DNA of 64,000 nucleotides from CAWKGC01 sp963849005 (GTDB taxonomy: Bacteria; Pseudomonadota; Gammaproteobacteria; Burkholderiales; Usitatibacteraceae). The stretch lies in assembly GCA_963849005.1 (NCBI GenBank), contig CAWKGC010000024.1, positions 1-64,000 of the forward strand. Direction: 5' to 3'. Within the stretch, counting starts at the first letter, position 1; each line of letters opens with the position of its first letter. The notes under the pieces were generated by a model that worked only from the letters and a program-made list of their open reading frames with translations, had not been told where the DNA came from and did not search any database. Of the stretch, positions 6,440 to 15,397 are shown in pieces. A program made the position numbers and the translations under genes.

Positions 6440-9020
6440 CGACGTTCACCAATCGCCCGGGCACGACGATGATCTTCTTCGGCGGCTGGCCGTTGAGAGA
6501 CTTCACCACAGCTTCATGCGCGATCGCGGTGGCCTCGATGGCTTCCTTGCCGGCGGCGGCGCTCACGCGCAGGTGGCCGCGCAGCTTGCCGTTGATTTGC
6601 AGCACCAGTTCGACCTCGTCCTGCACGAGCGCGGCCTCGTCGACCTCGGGCCAGCTTGCGTCGAGCAGCTCGCCGTGCGTCCTTGCGTAACCGAGCCCGT
6701 CCCAAAGCGCCACGGTCACGTGCGGCGTCACCGGATACAGGACGCGCAGCAGGATGCCGAAGCACTCGGCCTGCGCGGCGGGGGCCGCAGCCGCGGCGGC
6801 GCCCTCCAGCGCATTGAGCATCTTCATGCACGCCGACACCACGGTGTTGTACTGGAAGCGCTGGTAGTCGTAGTTGGCCTGCTTGAGCGTGAGGTGGACC
6901 TCGCGGCGCAGCGCCTTGGTGGCGTCGTTCGCGGCAGCGTCGCTCGCGGGCAGCGCGGCGAGCTTCTGGCCGAATGCCCAGAGTCGGCGCAGGAAACGGA
7001 ATGCGCCGTCGACTCCCGCGTCCGACCATTCGATGGTCTGGTCGGGCGGGCTCGCGAACATCACGAACAATCGCGCGGCATCCGCGCCGTAGCGGTCGAT
7101 GATGTCCTGGGGGTCGACGCCGTTCAGCTTCGACTTCGACATCGTGCCCACGCCGCCGTACTCCACGGGCTTGCCGTCCGCCTTCGCGCGCGCGCCGGTG
7201 ACGCGGCCCGCCGCGTCGTGCATCACCTCCACCGAGTCGGGGGCGAAGTACTCGATGCCGCCTTTTTCATTCTTGCGCGAGTAGATGTGGTTGAGCACCA
7301 TGCCTTGCGTGAGCAGGTTCACGAAAGGCTCGTCGAACTTCACCATCCCCATGTCGCGCATCACCTTGGTCCAGAAGCGCGCGTAGAGCAGGTGCAGGAT
7401 GGCGTGGCTGATGCCGCCGATGTACTGGTCCATCGGCATCCAGCGGTCGTTGCGCGCATCGACCATCGTGTCCGCGTCCGGGCAGGTGTAGCGCATGTAG
7501 TACCACGAGGATTCGACGAAGGTGTCCAGGGTGTCGGTGTCGCGGCGCGCGGGCTTGCCGCACTTCGGGCACTTGCAAGCAATGAACGTTTCGCTCTTCG
7601 CGAGCGGGCTGCCGCTGCCGTCGGGGACCAGGTCCTCCGGCAGCACCACCGGAAGGTCGGCGTAGGGCACCGGCACTTCGCCGCAGCCGGCACAATGGAT
7701 GATCGGCACCGGCGTGCCCCAGTAGCGCTGGCGCGAGACGCCCCAGTCGCGCAGGCGATAGGTCGTGCGCTTCTCGCCCAGGCCCCTGGCGCCGAGGTCG
7801 GCGGCGATCGCGTCCACCGCCTCCTGGTAATCGAGGCCGTCGTACTTGCCGGAATTCACGCACACGCCGCGTGCTTCGTACCAGGGCTGCCACGCGTCGG
7901 TCGAATAGCGCTGAGCGTCCACATCGATGACCTGCTCGATGGCGAGGCCGTACTTGGCGGCGAACGCGAAGTCGCGCTCGTCGTGGCCCGGCACGCCCAT
8001 CACCGCGCCCTCGCCGTAGCCCATCAGCACGTAGTTGCCGATCCAGACCTCGACCGGGTCGCCCGTGAGCGGATGCGCCACGAAGAAGCCGGTGCCGATG
8101 CCCTTCTTGTCCTGCATCGCGAGGTCGGCCTCGATCACCGTGCCCTGCTTGCACTCGGCGATGAAGGCGGCGACGGCGGGCTTGCCCTCGGCCAGGCGCG
8201 CGGCGAGCGGATGCTCGGCGGCGATGGCACAGAAGGTCGCGCCCATCAGCGTGTCGGCGCGCGTGGTGAACACCCAGAGCTTTTCCTCGCGGCCGCCGAG
8301 CGTGTACGGGAAGGCCAGCCGCACGCCGACGCTCCTGCCGATCCAGTTGCGCTGCATGGTGCGCACCTGCTCGGGCCAGCCGGTCATGTCGTCCAGCTTG
8401 TCGAGCAGTTCCTCGGCGTAGTCGGTGATGCGCAGGTAATACATCGGGATCTCGCGCTTTTCCACCGGCGCCCCCGAGCGCCAGCCGCGCCCGTCGATCA
8501 CCTGCTCGTTCGCGAGCACCGTCTGGTCGACGGGGTCCCAGTTCACGACCCCCGTCTTCTTGTAGGCGATGCCCTTTTCCAGCATCTTCAGGAACAGCCA
8601 CTGGCTCCACTTGTAGTAGGCGGGCGCGCAGGTCGCGAGCTCGCGCGTCCAGTCGATTGCCCAGCCCATCGACCGGCACTGCACCTTCATGTAGTCGATG
8701 TTCTCGTACGTCCACTTCGCCGGCGCGACCTTGTTCTTCATCGCCGCGTTCTCGGCGGGCAGGCCGAAGGCGTCCCAGCCCATGGGCATGAGGACGTTGT
8801 AGCCCTTCATGCGCAGGTGCCGGTACATCACGTCGTTGATCGTGTAATTGCGCACGTGCCCCATGTGCAGCTTGCCCGAGGGGTAGGGCAGCATCGAGAC
8901 GCAGAAATACTTCGGCTTCGGGGAGTCGTCGGGAGCGACGTAGGCGCGCGCCTCGTCCCAGCGCTTCTGCAGCGCCGGCTCGATCGCGTTCGGGTGGTAA
9001 TGGGCTTCCATGCGGTTCAT
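6432..9020 (-). CDS. leuS: Leucyl-tRNA synthetase
   Basis: Class I aminoacyl-tRNA synthetase that charges tRNA-Leu. From ATG 9020 (MNRMEAHYHPNAIEPALQ) it has 862 residues, the E. coli length. HIGH-type motif: PSGKLHMGHVRNYT near residue 45. KMSKS motif: GTMSKSKLNG near residue 620. The CP1 editing domain with the threonine-rich TRADTLMGATF lies between them. An AAGG element 5 bp before ATG 9020 supports this start; the ATG at 9011 (MEAHYHP) is the alternative. The stop codon is overlapped by the TTG start of lptE. The frame is intact over 2.6 kb. Confidence 0.97.
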   Translation of the reverse strand: MNRMEAHYHPNAIEPALQKRWDEARAYVAPDDSPKPKYFCVSMLPYPSGKLHMGHVRNYTINDVMYRHLRMKGYNVLMPMGWDAFGLPAENAAMKNKVAPAKWTYENIDYMKVQCRSMGWAIDWTRELATCAPAYYKWSQWLFLKMLEKGIAYKKTGVVNWDPVDQTVLANEQVIDGRGWRSGAPVEKREIPMYYLRITDYAEELLDKLDDMTGWPEQVRTMQRNWIGRSVGVRLAFPYTLGGREEKLWVFTTRADTLMGATFCAIAAEHPLAARLAEGKPAVAAFIAECKQGTVIEADLAMQDKKGIGTGFFVAHPLTGDPVEVWIGNYVLMGYGEGAVMGVPGHDERDFAFAAKYGLAIEQVIDVDAQRYSTDAWQPWYEARGVCVNSGKYDGLDYQEAVDAIAADLGARGLGEKRTTYRLRDWGVSRQRYWGTPVPIIHCAGCGEVPVPYADLPVVLPEDLVPDGSGSPLAKSETFIACKCPKCGKPARRDTDTLDTFVESSWYYMRYTCPDADTMVDARNDRWMPMDQYIGGISHAILHLLYARFWTKVMRDMGMVKFDEPFVNLLTQGMVLNHIYSRKNEKGGIEYFAPDSVEVMHDAAGRVTGARAKADGKPVEYGGVGTMSKSKLNGVDPQDIIDRYGADAARLFVMFASPPDQTIEWSDAGVDGAFRFLRRLWAFGQKLAALPASDAAANDATKALRREVHLTLKQANYDYQRFQYNTVVSACMKMLNALEGAAAAAAPAAQAECFGILLRVLYPVTPHVTVALWDGLGYARTHGELLDASWPEVDEAALVQDEVELVLQINGKLRGHLRVSAAAGKEAIEATAIAHEAVVKSLNGQPPKKIIVVPGRLVNVVA

Positions 9021-9082
9021 GATGCCTTGGGCGGGATACCGGGCTCGGCGACTTGAACGACACCGGGGCCATTCACCGGGCA

Positions 9083-9088
9083 ATTATA
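9083..9088 (-). promoter_or_regulatory. Likely -10 element of the leuS-lptE-holA-proA operon
   Basis: TATAAT on the minus strand, 63 bp upstream of the leuS start, in an otherwise GC-rich gap. No good -35 hexamer was seen at 16-18 bp. The site also reads TATACT on the plus strand, but that is over 100 bp from the FecR-domain gene. Confidence 0.5.
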
Positions 9089-9198
9089 CTGGAGCTACCC
9101 CTCGAAGCCCTTGCGGGCCGGGGGTTTCGCGGGCTGCATCCGAGGCGCTTGCCGCCGCGTAGAAACGCGGGTCACCCACGACGATCGGGAAGCGACAT

Positions 9199-9819
9199 AT
9201 GAAATCCGGATTCCTTCGCGGCATTTTCTTCCTGGCGCTTGCCTCGGTCGCTCTGGCATCGCACGCCGCCGCGCCAGTGCGCGTCGAGGGCGTGCAGAAC
9301 GCCGCATGGCTCGATCGCGCCGGCGTCGCGGAGCCGCTCGTCGCCGGCATGGAAATCCGGGCCGCCGACCGCGTGCGTACCGGCACGAATGCCCGCGTGC
9401 AGCTGCAGCTTGCCGAAGGCAGCACGGTGAAGCTGGGCGAGAACGCCGTCCTGACGATCGAGCGGGCCGGGAGCGGCGGCGGGATATACCGCGTTGCGCT
9501 GAACGTCGCGCAAGGGGCGTTTCGCTTCACCACCGGCGTCGCGGCAGGCAATCTCCGGCGTGAAGTCGACATCAGGGTGCGCAGCATCACCGCGGGCATC
9601 CGCGGCACCGACCTGTGGGGCCGCTCCAACGCGGAACGCGACCTCGTCTGTTTGATCGAAGGGAGAATCACGGTCACGGCCGACAGTGCGCCCGCCGTCA
9701 CGATGAGCCAGCCGCTCGACTTCTTTCAGAAACCGCGCGGCGCCCCGGCGCTTGCCGTTGGCAAGGTCGATCGCAGGCAACTCGACGAATGGGCGCGGGA
9801 AACCGAACCCCTGAAATGA
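9199..9819 (+). CDS. FecR-domain secreted protein
   Basis: 206-residue protein with a signal peptide (residues 1-24, GIFFLALASVALASHAAA). Residues about 50-150 match the FecR domain: a dosage-type opening (ADRVRTGTNARVQLQLAEGS), then STVKLGENAVLTIE and the ITAGIRGTDLWGR signature. FecR proper relays iron signals to an ECF sigma factor. This short periplasmic form has no transmembrane relay segment and no sigma-factor gene beside it, so the role is more likely structural or ligand-binding. No partner is evident. Confidence 0.8.
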   Translation: MKSGFLRGIFFLALASVALASHAAAPVRVEGVQNAAWLDRAGVAEPLVAGMEIRAADRVRTGTNARVQLQLAEGSTVKLGENAVLTIERAGSGGGIYRVALNVAQGAFRFTTGVAAGNLRREVDIRVRSITAGIRGTDLWGRSNAERDLVCLIEGRITVTADSAPAVTMSQPLDFFQKPRGAPALAVGKVDRRQLDEWARETEPLK

Positions 9820-9831
9820 TCGGATCGAAAG

Positions 9832-9936
9832 AAAACGGGGTCAGAGTACATTTCGTCGATATCGGGGTCAGAGTACATTTCGCGCAAAATGTAACCTGAC
9901 CCCGTTTCTCCGGAAATGTACACTGACCCCGTTTCG
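9832..9936. repeat. Cluster of four GGGGTCAGAGTACATTT-family repeats
   Basis: Two forward copies (9832-9854, 9861-9882) and two inverted, diverged copies (9883-9906, 9912-9936) fill the gap between the FecR-domain gene and uvrD. Together they can fold into a large hairpin. The same family occurs at 21716-21801, 30977-31113 and 34249-34300, with variant forms at 55292-55431 and 60961-61032. Confidence 0.85.
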
Positions 9937-9952
9937 GGGCCGCGGCGGCGGG

Positions 9953-9958
9953 TATAAT
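9953..9958 (+). promoter_or_regulatory. Likely -10 element of uvrD
   Basis: TATAAT, 27 bp upstream of the uvrD ATG and just after the repeat cluster. Any -35 element would lie in the last repeat copy (around 9930-9936), where no good match is seen. Confidence 0.45.
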
Positions 9959-9985
9959 TTTGGCTGTTTCCGCACGTCCTCCCGC

Positions 9986-12253
9986 ATGCCCGATTTCCTC
10001 TCCGGCCTCAATCCCGAACAGCACAAGGCGGTCACGCTGCCGCGGCAGTCCGCGCTGATCCTCGCCGGCGCCGGCTCCGGGAAGACGCGCGTGCTGACCA
10101 CGAGAATCGCCTACCTCATCCAGTCGGGGCAGGCGAGCCCGTCGGGAATCCTCGCGGTGACCTTCACCAACAAGGCGTCGAAGGAGATGGCGGCGCGGCT
10201 CTCCGCGATGCTGCCGATCAACACGCGCGGCATGTGGATCGGCACTTTCCACGGCCTGTGCAACCGCATGCTGCGCGCGCACCACCGCGACGCGGGCCTG
10301 CCGCAGCTCTTCCAGATCCTCGACTCCGCCGACCAGCTCTCCGTGGTCAAGCGCCTTGCCAAGGCGCAGAACCTCGACGACGAGAAGTTCCCGCCGCGGC
10401 AGCTCCAGTACTTCATCAACAACTGCAAGGAGCACGGCCTGAGGGCGAAGGACGTCGAGGCCGGCGACGAGTTCACCACGCGCATGGTGGCCTTCTACGC
10501 CGACTACGACGCGCAGTGCAACAAGGAGGGCGTGGTCGATTTCGCCGAACTCCTGCTGCGCAGCCACGAGCTGCTGGCGAGGAACCTGCCGCTGCTGACG
10601 CACTACCAGGAACGCTTCCGCTTCATCCTCGTCGACGAGTTCCAGGACACGAGCGAGCTGCAATACAAGTGGATCAAGCTGCTGGCCGGTTCGAACGGCG
10701 CGGTTTTCGGGGTGGGCGACGACGACCAGTCGATCTACGCCTTCCGTAACGCCCGAGTAGGCAACATGCAGGACTTCAAGCGCGACTTCGACATCGGCGA
10801 GGTCATCAAGCTCGAGCAGAACTACCGCTCCGAGGGCAACATCCTCGACGCCGCCAACGCGGTGATCGCGCAAAACAAGGCGCGGCTCGGCAAGAACCTC
10901 TGGACGGAAGCGGGCAGGGGCGAGCCCATCCGCATCTTCGCCGCCGCCACCGACGAGGAAGAGGCGCAGTTCATCGTCGATGAAGTGAAGGCGCTGCACC
11001 GCGAGGGCATGGCGCTCGCCGACATGGCCCTCCTGTACCGTTCGAACGCGCAGTCGCGCATCCTCGAGCACGCGCTCTTTCGCGCCGCCATCGGCTACCG
11101 CGTCTATGGCGGCCAGCGCTTCTTCGAGCGCCAGGAGATCAAGCACGCGCTCGCCTACGTGAGGCTGGCGGCCAATGCCGGCGACGACACGGCGTTCACG
11201 CGCGTCGTCAATTTTCCGCCGCGCGGCATCGGTGCGCGGTCGGTCGAGCAGCTGCAGCAGTCCGCTGAAGCCATGGGCGTGAGCCTGATGCAGGCGGCGA
11301 AATCCGGCGGCGGCGTCGCCGGTCGCGGCGGCACGGCGATCGCGGGTTTCGTCGCGCTGGTCGAATCGCTGCGCCAAGCGGCCGCGAAGCTCACCTTGCC
11401 GGAGCTGATCGACGAAGTGCTCGCGCGCAGCACGCTGCGCGCGCATTACACGGCCGAGCGCGACGGCCAGGACCGCCTCGAGAACCTGAACGAACTGGTG
11501 ACCGCGGCGACGCTCTTCGCCGAGGAATTCGACAAGGGCGAGATCGACCCCGCGCCCGTGGCCGAAGGCGCGGCCGAACCCACGCCGCAAGAAGCGATGC
11601 TCACCGCCTTCCTCTCGCACGCGAGCCTGGAAGCCGGCGAGCACGAGGCCGCGGCCGGGCAGGACGCGCTGCAATTGATGACGGTGCACTCGGCCAAGGG
11701 GCTGGAGTTCCACGCGGTCTTCATCAGCGGGCTCGAAGAAGGCCTCTTCCCGCACGAGAACAGCCTCAAGGAAGACGGCGGCCCGGAAGAGGAACGGCGG
11801 CTGATGTATGTCGCGATGACGCGCGCGCGCCGGCGCCTCTACGCTTCCTACGCCGGCACGCGCATGCTGCACGGCCAGCCGCGCTACGGCATCGTGTCGC
11901 GCTTCGTCGAGGAGATCCCGCGCGAGCTTACGCGCTGGATCGTGCTGCCGGAGAAGGCGGCGCCGGCGTGGACGCCGCCGCAGAGGAACTGGGGCGGGAA
12001 CCCCGTCTCGGGCGCAAGGCGGTCGGCTGCGGCGCCGGCCTCCGAATTCGCCGACCTCACGCGGCCGATCGCCGGCAAGCGGCCCGACGAGCATCCGTTC
12101 GCCATCGGGCAGAACGTGCAGCACGCGAAATTCGGCGAAGGCGTGGTCATCAACTTCGAGGGGCGCGGGCTGGATGCCCGCGTCCAGGTGCGCTTCCGCT
12201 CGGAAGGCACCAAGTGGCTGGCGCTGCAGTACGCCAAGCTCCAGCCCGGCTGA
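9986..12253 (+). CDS. uvrD: DNA helicase II (UvrD/PcrA type)
   Basis: Superfamily 1 3'-5' helicase for nucleotide-excision and mismatch repair. 755 residues. Motif I (Walker A) is LAGAGSGKTRV at about 27-37, motif II is VDEFQDTSELQ near 222, motif III is GVGDDDQSIYAFR near 247, motif IV is LEQNYRSEGNIL and motif VI is YVAMTRARRRLY. The C-terminal segment HAKFGEGVVINFEGRG...VQVRF is the Tudor-like tail found in UvrD/PcrA but not in Rep. The frame is intact. The next gene is convergent, 9 bp away. Confidence 0.94.
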   Translation: MPDFLSGLNPEQHKAVTLPRQSALILAGAGSGKTRVLTTRIAYLIQSGQASPSGILAVTFTNKASKEMAARLSAMLPINTRGMWIGTFHGLCNRMLRAHHRDAGLPQLFQILDSADQLSVVKRLAKAQNLDDEKFPPRQLQYFINNCKEHGLRAKDVEAGDEFTTRMVAFYADYDAQCNKEGVVDFAELLLRSHELLARNLPLLTHYQERFRFILVDEFQDTSELQYKWIKLLAGSNGAVFGVGDDDQSIYAFRNARVGNMQDFKRDFDIGEVIKLEQNYRSEGNILDAANAVIAQNKARLGKNLWTEAGRGEPIRIFAAATDEEEAQFIVDEVKALHREGMALADMALLYRSNAQSRILEHALFRAAIGYRVYGGQRFFERQEIKHALAYVRLAANAGDDTAFTRVVNFPPRGIGARSVEQLQQSAEAMGVSLMQAAKSGGGVAGRGGTAIAGFVALVESLRQAAAKLTLPELIDEVLARSTLRAHYTAERDGQDRLENLNELVTAATLFAEEFDKGEIDPAPVAEGAAEPTPQEAMLTAFLSHASLEAGEHEAAAGQDALQLMTVHSAKGLEFHAVFISGLEEGLFPHENSLKEDGGPEEERRLMYVAMTRARRRLYASYAGTRMLHGQPRYGIVSRFVEEIPRELTRWIVLPEKAAPAWTPPQRNWGGNPVSGARRSAAAPASEFADLTRPIAGKRPDEHPFAIGQNVQHAKFGEGVVINFEGRGLDARVQVRFRSEGTKWLALQYAKLQPG

Positions 12254-12262
12254 TCCGGCGCG

Positions 12263-13309
12263 CTAGCCCTTGCGGTAGAGTTCGACGCGATTTCGCCCGT
12301 TGGCCTTGGCCTCGTAGAGCGCGCGGTCGGCGTGCTGGATCCACTGCGCGTGGTCGGATTGCCCGCCGGCGTCGGCCACCGCGATGCCGATGCTGGCGGT
12401 GCAGCGCCGCGACTGCTTGCCTGCCGCACCGGCGGCCTCGAATGCGAGGCGCAGGCGCTCGGCGATCACCTGCGAGCCGGAGGCGTCCGTTTCGGGCAGC
12501 AGCACGCCGAACTCGTCGCCGCCATAGCGCCCGGCGACGTCCTGGGCGCGCAGGTGCTCGCGCAGCACGGAGCCCAGCCGGCGGATCGCGTCGTCCCCGG
12601 ACGAGTGGCCGTAGCGGTCGTTGATCGTCTTGAAGTCGTCGAGGTCGAGAAGGAGCAGGCCTGCCCTGCTGCTGTTGCGGCGGTGGCGCGCGAACTCGCG
12701 CGCGACCTCTTCTTCCCAAGCGCCGCGCGTGAGCAACTGCGACAGCGCATCGATGCGCACTCGCATCGAGAGCGTGCGGTTCTGGTCGCGCATGTCCGCT
12801 GCCAGCCGTTCCGCCGCAATGCCGACGAACATCGGATAGAGCAGGCCCAGCGGCGCGCTTGCGAGGATCACGGTCAGCGGGGAGGCGAGGTGCGGCTCGA
12901 TGCCGGATGCAAGCGCGATCACCCCGCACGCGACCGCCATTGCCATGAGGCACTGCGCGAGGAAGCGCGGGCCGCCGATGCTGATCTTGTCCATGGCGAG
13001 CGTCGACACCAGCAACAGGCTGGGTACGAGGTTGAAGCCCATGAGCGCGATCCACGCGCCTCCCAGCGCGGCGTCGATCATCAGGTTGCGCCGTTCCGCG
13101 CGATAGGGATCCCGGCTGCCGCGCGCCCACAGGAACGCGACATGCGGCCAGGCGAAAGCGTGGATGCCGAGCGCCACCAGGGCCATCGCATGGGTGCCGG
13201 AGACCTGGAACGCCGTGCCGACGGCAACGAACCCGAGGCCCAGCCCTGCGATGCGCAACGGGTAGGACCGGAGCGGCAGGCTGCGTTCGAGTTCCTGGCT
13301 GCTGTCCAT
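12263..13309 (-). CDS. Membrane-anchored diguanylate cyclase (GGDEF)
   Basis: Probably makes cyclic di-GMP from two GTP. 348 residues. The N-terminal half (about 15-170) has five or six hydrophobic helices resembling the MASE2 sensor region of AdrA-type cyclases. The C-terminal GGDEF domain starts near 185. The active site RYGGDEFGVLL is complete near residue 262, and an inhibitory I-site RAQD sits exactly five residues before GGDEF, so product inhibition is expected. No EAL domain is present. Confidence 0.9.
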   Translation of the reverse strand: MDSSQELERSLPLRSYPLRIAGLGLGFVAVGTAFQVSGTHAMALVALGIHAFAWPHVAFLWARGSRDPYRAERRNLMIDAALGGAWIALMGFNLVPSLLLVSTLAMDKISIGGPRFLAQCLMAMAVACGVIALASGIEPHLASPLTVILASAPLGLLYPMFVGIAAERLAADMRDQNRTLSMRVRIDALSQLLTRGAWEEEVAREFARHRRNSSRAGLLLLDLDDFKTINDRYGHSSGDDAIRRLGSVLREHLRAQDVAGRYGGDEFGVLLPETDASGSQVIAERLRLAFEAAGAAGKQSRRCTASIGIAVADAGGQSDHAQWIQHADRALYEAKANGRNRVELYRKG

Positions 13310-13315
13310 TGGCGT

Positions 13316-14044
13316 TCAGCGCGGCGGCGCGATCGTCCCCGTGTCGCCGAAGATCTCGCGGTAGCCGACGTAATTGCTGGCGAGCATCACCGGCACGGCG
13401 ATGAAAAGCCCCAGCCCCCACGGCAGCAGCGCCACGAACACCATGGCGGTGAGCGCCAGCCCGTAGACCAGCATCGTCCCGAAGTTCGACAGCGCCGCGT
13501 AGGCGCTCCAGCGGATCGCCGCGCTCGTGGAGAGGTCGTTGAACGCGAGCAGCCCCGGCGCGAACCAGAACGCGCCCTTCAGCGCAGCGGTGAGGACGAG
13601 GCCCACCAGCAAAATCCAGCTTTTTTCCTGCAACGCGGCGACGAACTCCTGCACGGTCATGTCGGCGCTGCCCTCGCCGAAGAGCGGCAGGCCGAGGAGC
13701 CCCATCAGGGCGAACACCGCGAGTTCGCCCAGCAGCAGGATCGCGCCGATCTGGATCAACTGCCGGAGGTTGCGGCGGAAGCCCGAGAAGAGGTCGGGGA
13801 CGTCGACGCCGTCGCCGCCCAACTGCTTGCGCGCGGCGATCATGAAGCCGGCGAAGAACACCGGCTGCAGGAAGTTGGCGAGCACGCCGCCCACGATCGG
13901 GACCATCGCGAGCCCGAGCGTGATGGCTAGCCAGCCGATCGACATGCCCAGCCACGCCGCGGGCCGGGCGCGGAACAGCGCGAAGCCCTCCTTCAGCCAC
14001 GCGGCGCCGCGCTTCGCGGGAACTTCGCTGACGGCGATCGTCAT
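13316..14044 (-). CDS. BPSS1780-type multipass membrane protein
   Basis: 242-residue protein with six or so hydrophobic segments. It starts MTIAVSEVPAKRGAAWLKEG at ATG 14044, which overlaps the thrB stop by 4 bp (ATGA). It resembles the BPSS1780 family of conserved inner-membrane proteins, commonly found directly downstream of thrB in betaproteobacteria. Function is unknown. Translational coupling to thrB is likely. Confidence 0.8.
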   Translation of the reverse strand: MTIAVSEVPAKRGAAWLKEGFALFRARPAAWLGMSIGWLAITLGLAMVPIVGGVLANFLQPVFFAGFMIAARKQLGGDGVDVPDLFSGFRRNLRQLIQIGAILLLGELAVFALMGLLGLPLFGEGSADMTVQEFVAALQEKSWILLVGLVLTAALKGAFWFAPGLLAFNDLSTSAAIRWSAYAALSNFGTMLVYGLALTAMVFVALLPWGLGLFIAVPVMLASNYVGYREIFGDTGTIAPPR

Positions 14045-14991
14045 GCCAGCGTGTCCTCGATCTCGTGCGCGTGGCGGATGTGGTGCTCGAGCAGGCGCTG
14101 CGAGAAGAGGTGGTCCTTCGGGATGGTGATCTCGGAGGCCTGCGGGAAATGGTTGTAGCCGAGCCTTCCCAGCCAGGTGCGCAATGCCGCGCGCCGCAGC
14201 ATCACCGGCCACAGCTCGCGCTCGAGGTCGGTCAGCGGGCGCGCCTTGTCGTAGCCGGCAAGCAGGGCATGCGCCCGCGCGTGGTCGAGGGTCGCCTCCG
14301 GCGTGGTGCACCAGTCGTTCACGGTGATCGCGATGTCATAGACCAGCGCGTCGTCGCAGGCGAAGTAGAAGTCGATCACGCCGCCCGCGCCCGCGTCGCT
14401 CCACAGGATGTTGTCGCGGAAGAGGTCGCCGTGGATCACGCCCTTGGGCAGCACGGTGTCGTCGTGGATCGCCTGGTAGCGGTTCTCGGCCTCGATGAGC
14501 CCGGCTTCCGCGGGCGAAACGCGGGTGGCGAGCGTCTCGGCGAAACTCTCCCGCCAGGCCTGGCCGCGCCAGTTGGCGAGCCCGGCGTCGTAGTCGAGCG
14601 CGGTCACGTGCAGCTGCGCAAGGATGGCGCCGACCTTCGCGCAGTCTTCCAGGCCGGGGTGCATGCGCGGCTCGCCGGGAAGCCGCGTGACGATGCACGC
14701 GGGCTTGCCCTTCACCTCGGAGAGGAACCCGCCGTCGTCGCGCACGATCGGCTGCGGGCAGGCGAATTCGCGCTGCGCCAGGTGGTCCATCAAATTCAAG
14801 TAGAACGGCAGGTCCGCGCGCGGGATCTTCTCGAACACCGTCAGCACGTACTCGCCGGTGGTGGTGGTCAGGAAGTAATTGGTGTTTTCCACGCCCTGGG
14901 CGATGCCCTCGAGCTTCTCGAGGACGCCCAGCGTGTGGTGGCCGAGGAGCGCCTCGGCCTCTTCGACCGAGACGGGAGTGAATACCGACAT
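14041..14991 (-). CDS. thrB: Homoserine kinase (aminoglycoside-phosphotransferase type)
   Basis: Phosphorylates homoserine on the way to threonine. 316 residues. It is the APH-fold ThrB found in beta- and some other proteobacteria, not the GHMP type of E. coli. Signatures: GVENTNYFL near residue 33, the catalytic Brenner-like loop VIHGDLFRDNILW near 195, and the metal-binding VIDFYFACDD near 217. The neighbours DUF2782 and the BPSS1780-type protein are the classical context. Confidence 0.94.
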   Translation of the reverse strand: MSVFTPVSVEEAEALLGHHTLGVLEKLEGIAQGVENTNYFLTTTTGEYVLTVFEKIPRADLPFYLNLMDHLAQREFACPQPIVRDDGGFLSEVKGKPACIVTRLPGEPRMHPGLEDCAKVGAILAQLHVTALDYDAGLANWRGQAWRESFAETLATRVSPAEAGLIEAENRYQAIHDDTVLPKGVIHGDLFRDNILWSDAGAGGVIDFYFACDDALVYDIAITVNDWCTTPEATLDHARAHALLAGYDKARPLTDLERELWPVMLRRAALRTWLGRLGYNHFPQASEITIPKDHLFSQRLLEHHIRHAHEIEDTLA

Positions 14992-15011
14992 GCCGATGCG
15001 TTAAGGAAAGG

Positions 15012-15356
15012 CTACCAGCTCCAGAGGACCCATTGCGGGACGCGCACGCCGGCATCGAGGCCATCCCTGCGGATGAACTCTCCCGCGCCGATGTCGTCGA
15101 CCAGGTGGTACGTGCCCAGCGGCGTGGTGACTTTCATCATGTAGAGCTTGCCGCCGATGCGGTACTCCTGGATGGTGTTGTCGCCTTCCTTGCGCGTCGT
15201 CACCTTCGGCTGGAGCGCGGGATCGACCTCGATCATCGGCGGCGGCGGCGGCGGGTCTTCGAGCGGCGTCAGGCCCGGCGGGCGCGGCCGAGCGCCCGAT
15301 TGCGCGAAGGCGGTGGCGGCGAGCGTCAGGGCGATGAAGGCGAGGAGGGCGCGCAT
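15012..15356 (-). CDS. DUF2782 family exported protein
   Basis: 114-residue protein with a cleavable signal peptide (MRALLAFIALTLAATAFAQ), a proline-rich linker (DPPPPPPMIEVDP) and a small C-terminal domain (IQEYRIGGKLYMMKVTP-like, ending VPQWVLWSW). DUF2782 genes lie between polA and thrB in many betaproteobacteria. The function is not known. 20 bp separate it from thrB, so the two are probably co-transcribed. Confidence 0.85.
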   Translation of the reverse strand: MRALLAFIALTLAATAFAQSGARPRPPGLTPLEDPPPPPPMIEVDPALQPKVTTRKEGDNTIQEYRIGGKLYMMKVTTPLGTYHLVDDIGAGEFIRRDGLDAGVRVPQWVLWSW

Positions 15357-15397
15357 GGGGAAAACGGTCGGGGAAATGAGCTTCCAGTCTAGCACTT

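Noticed and set aside
6267..9056. A 929-codon open frame on the plus strand opposite leuS, and similar giant frames opposite uvrD, the oxoprolinase and the liv genes
   Set aside because: They are antisense shadows of intact conserved genes, favoured by high GC and third-position bias. They show no family signature and are rich in Arg, His and Ala.
9199..9819. FecR iron-signalling protein
   Set aside because: There is no sigma-factor gene, TonB receptor or transmembrane relay segment, so only the domain name is supported.
9832..9936. Possible CRISPR array because of repeated units
   Set aside because: The units are in both orientations, diverged, and have no regular spacers; no cas genes are present.
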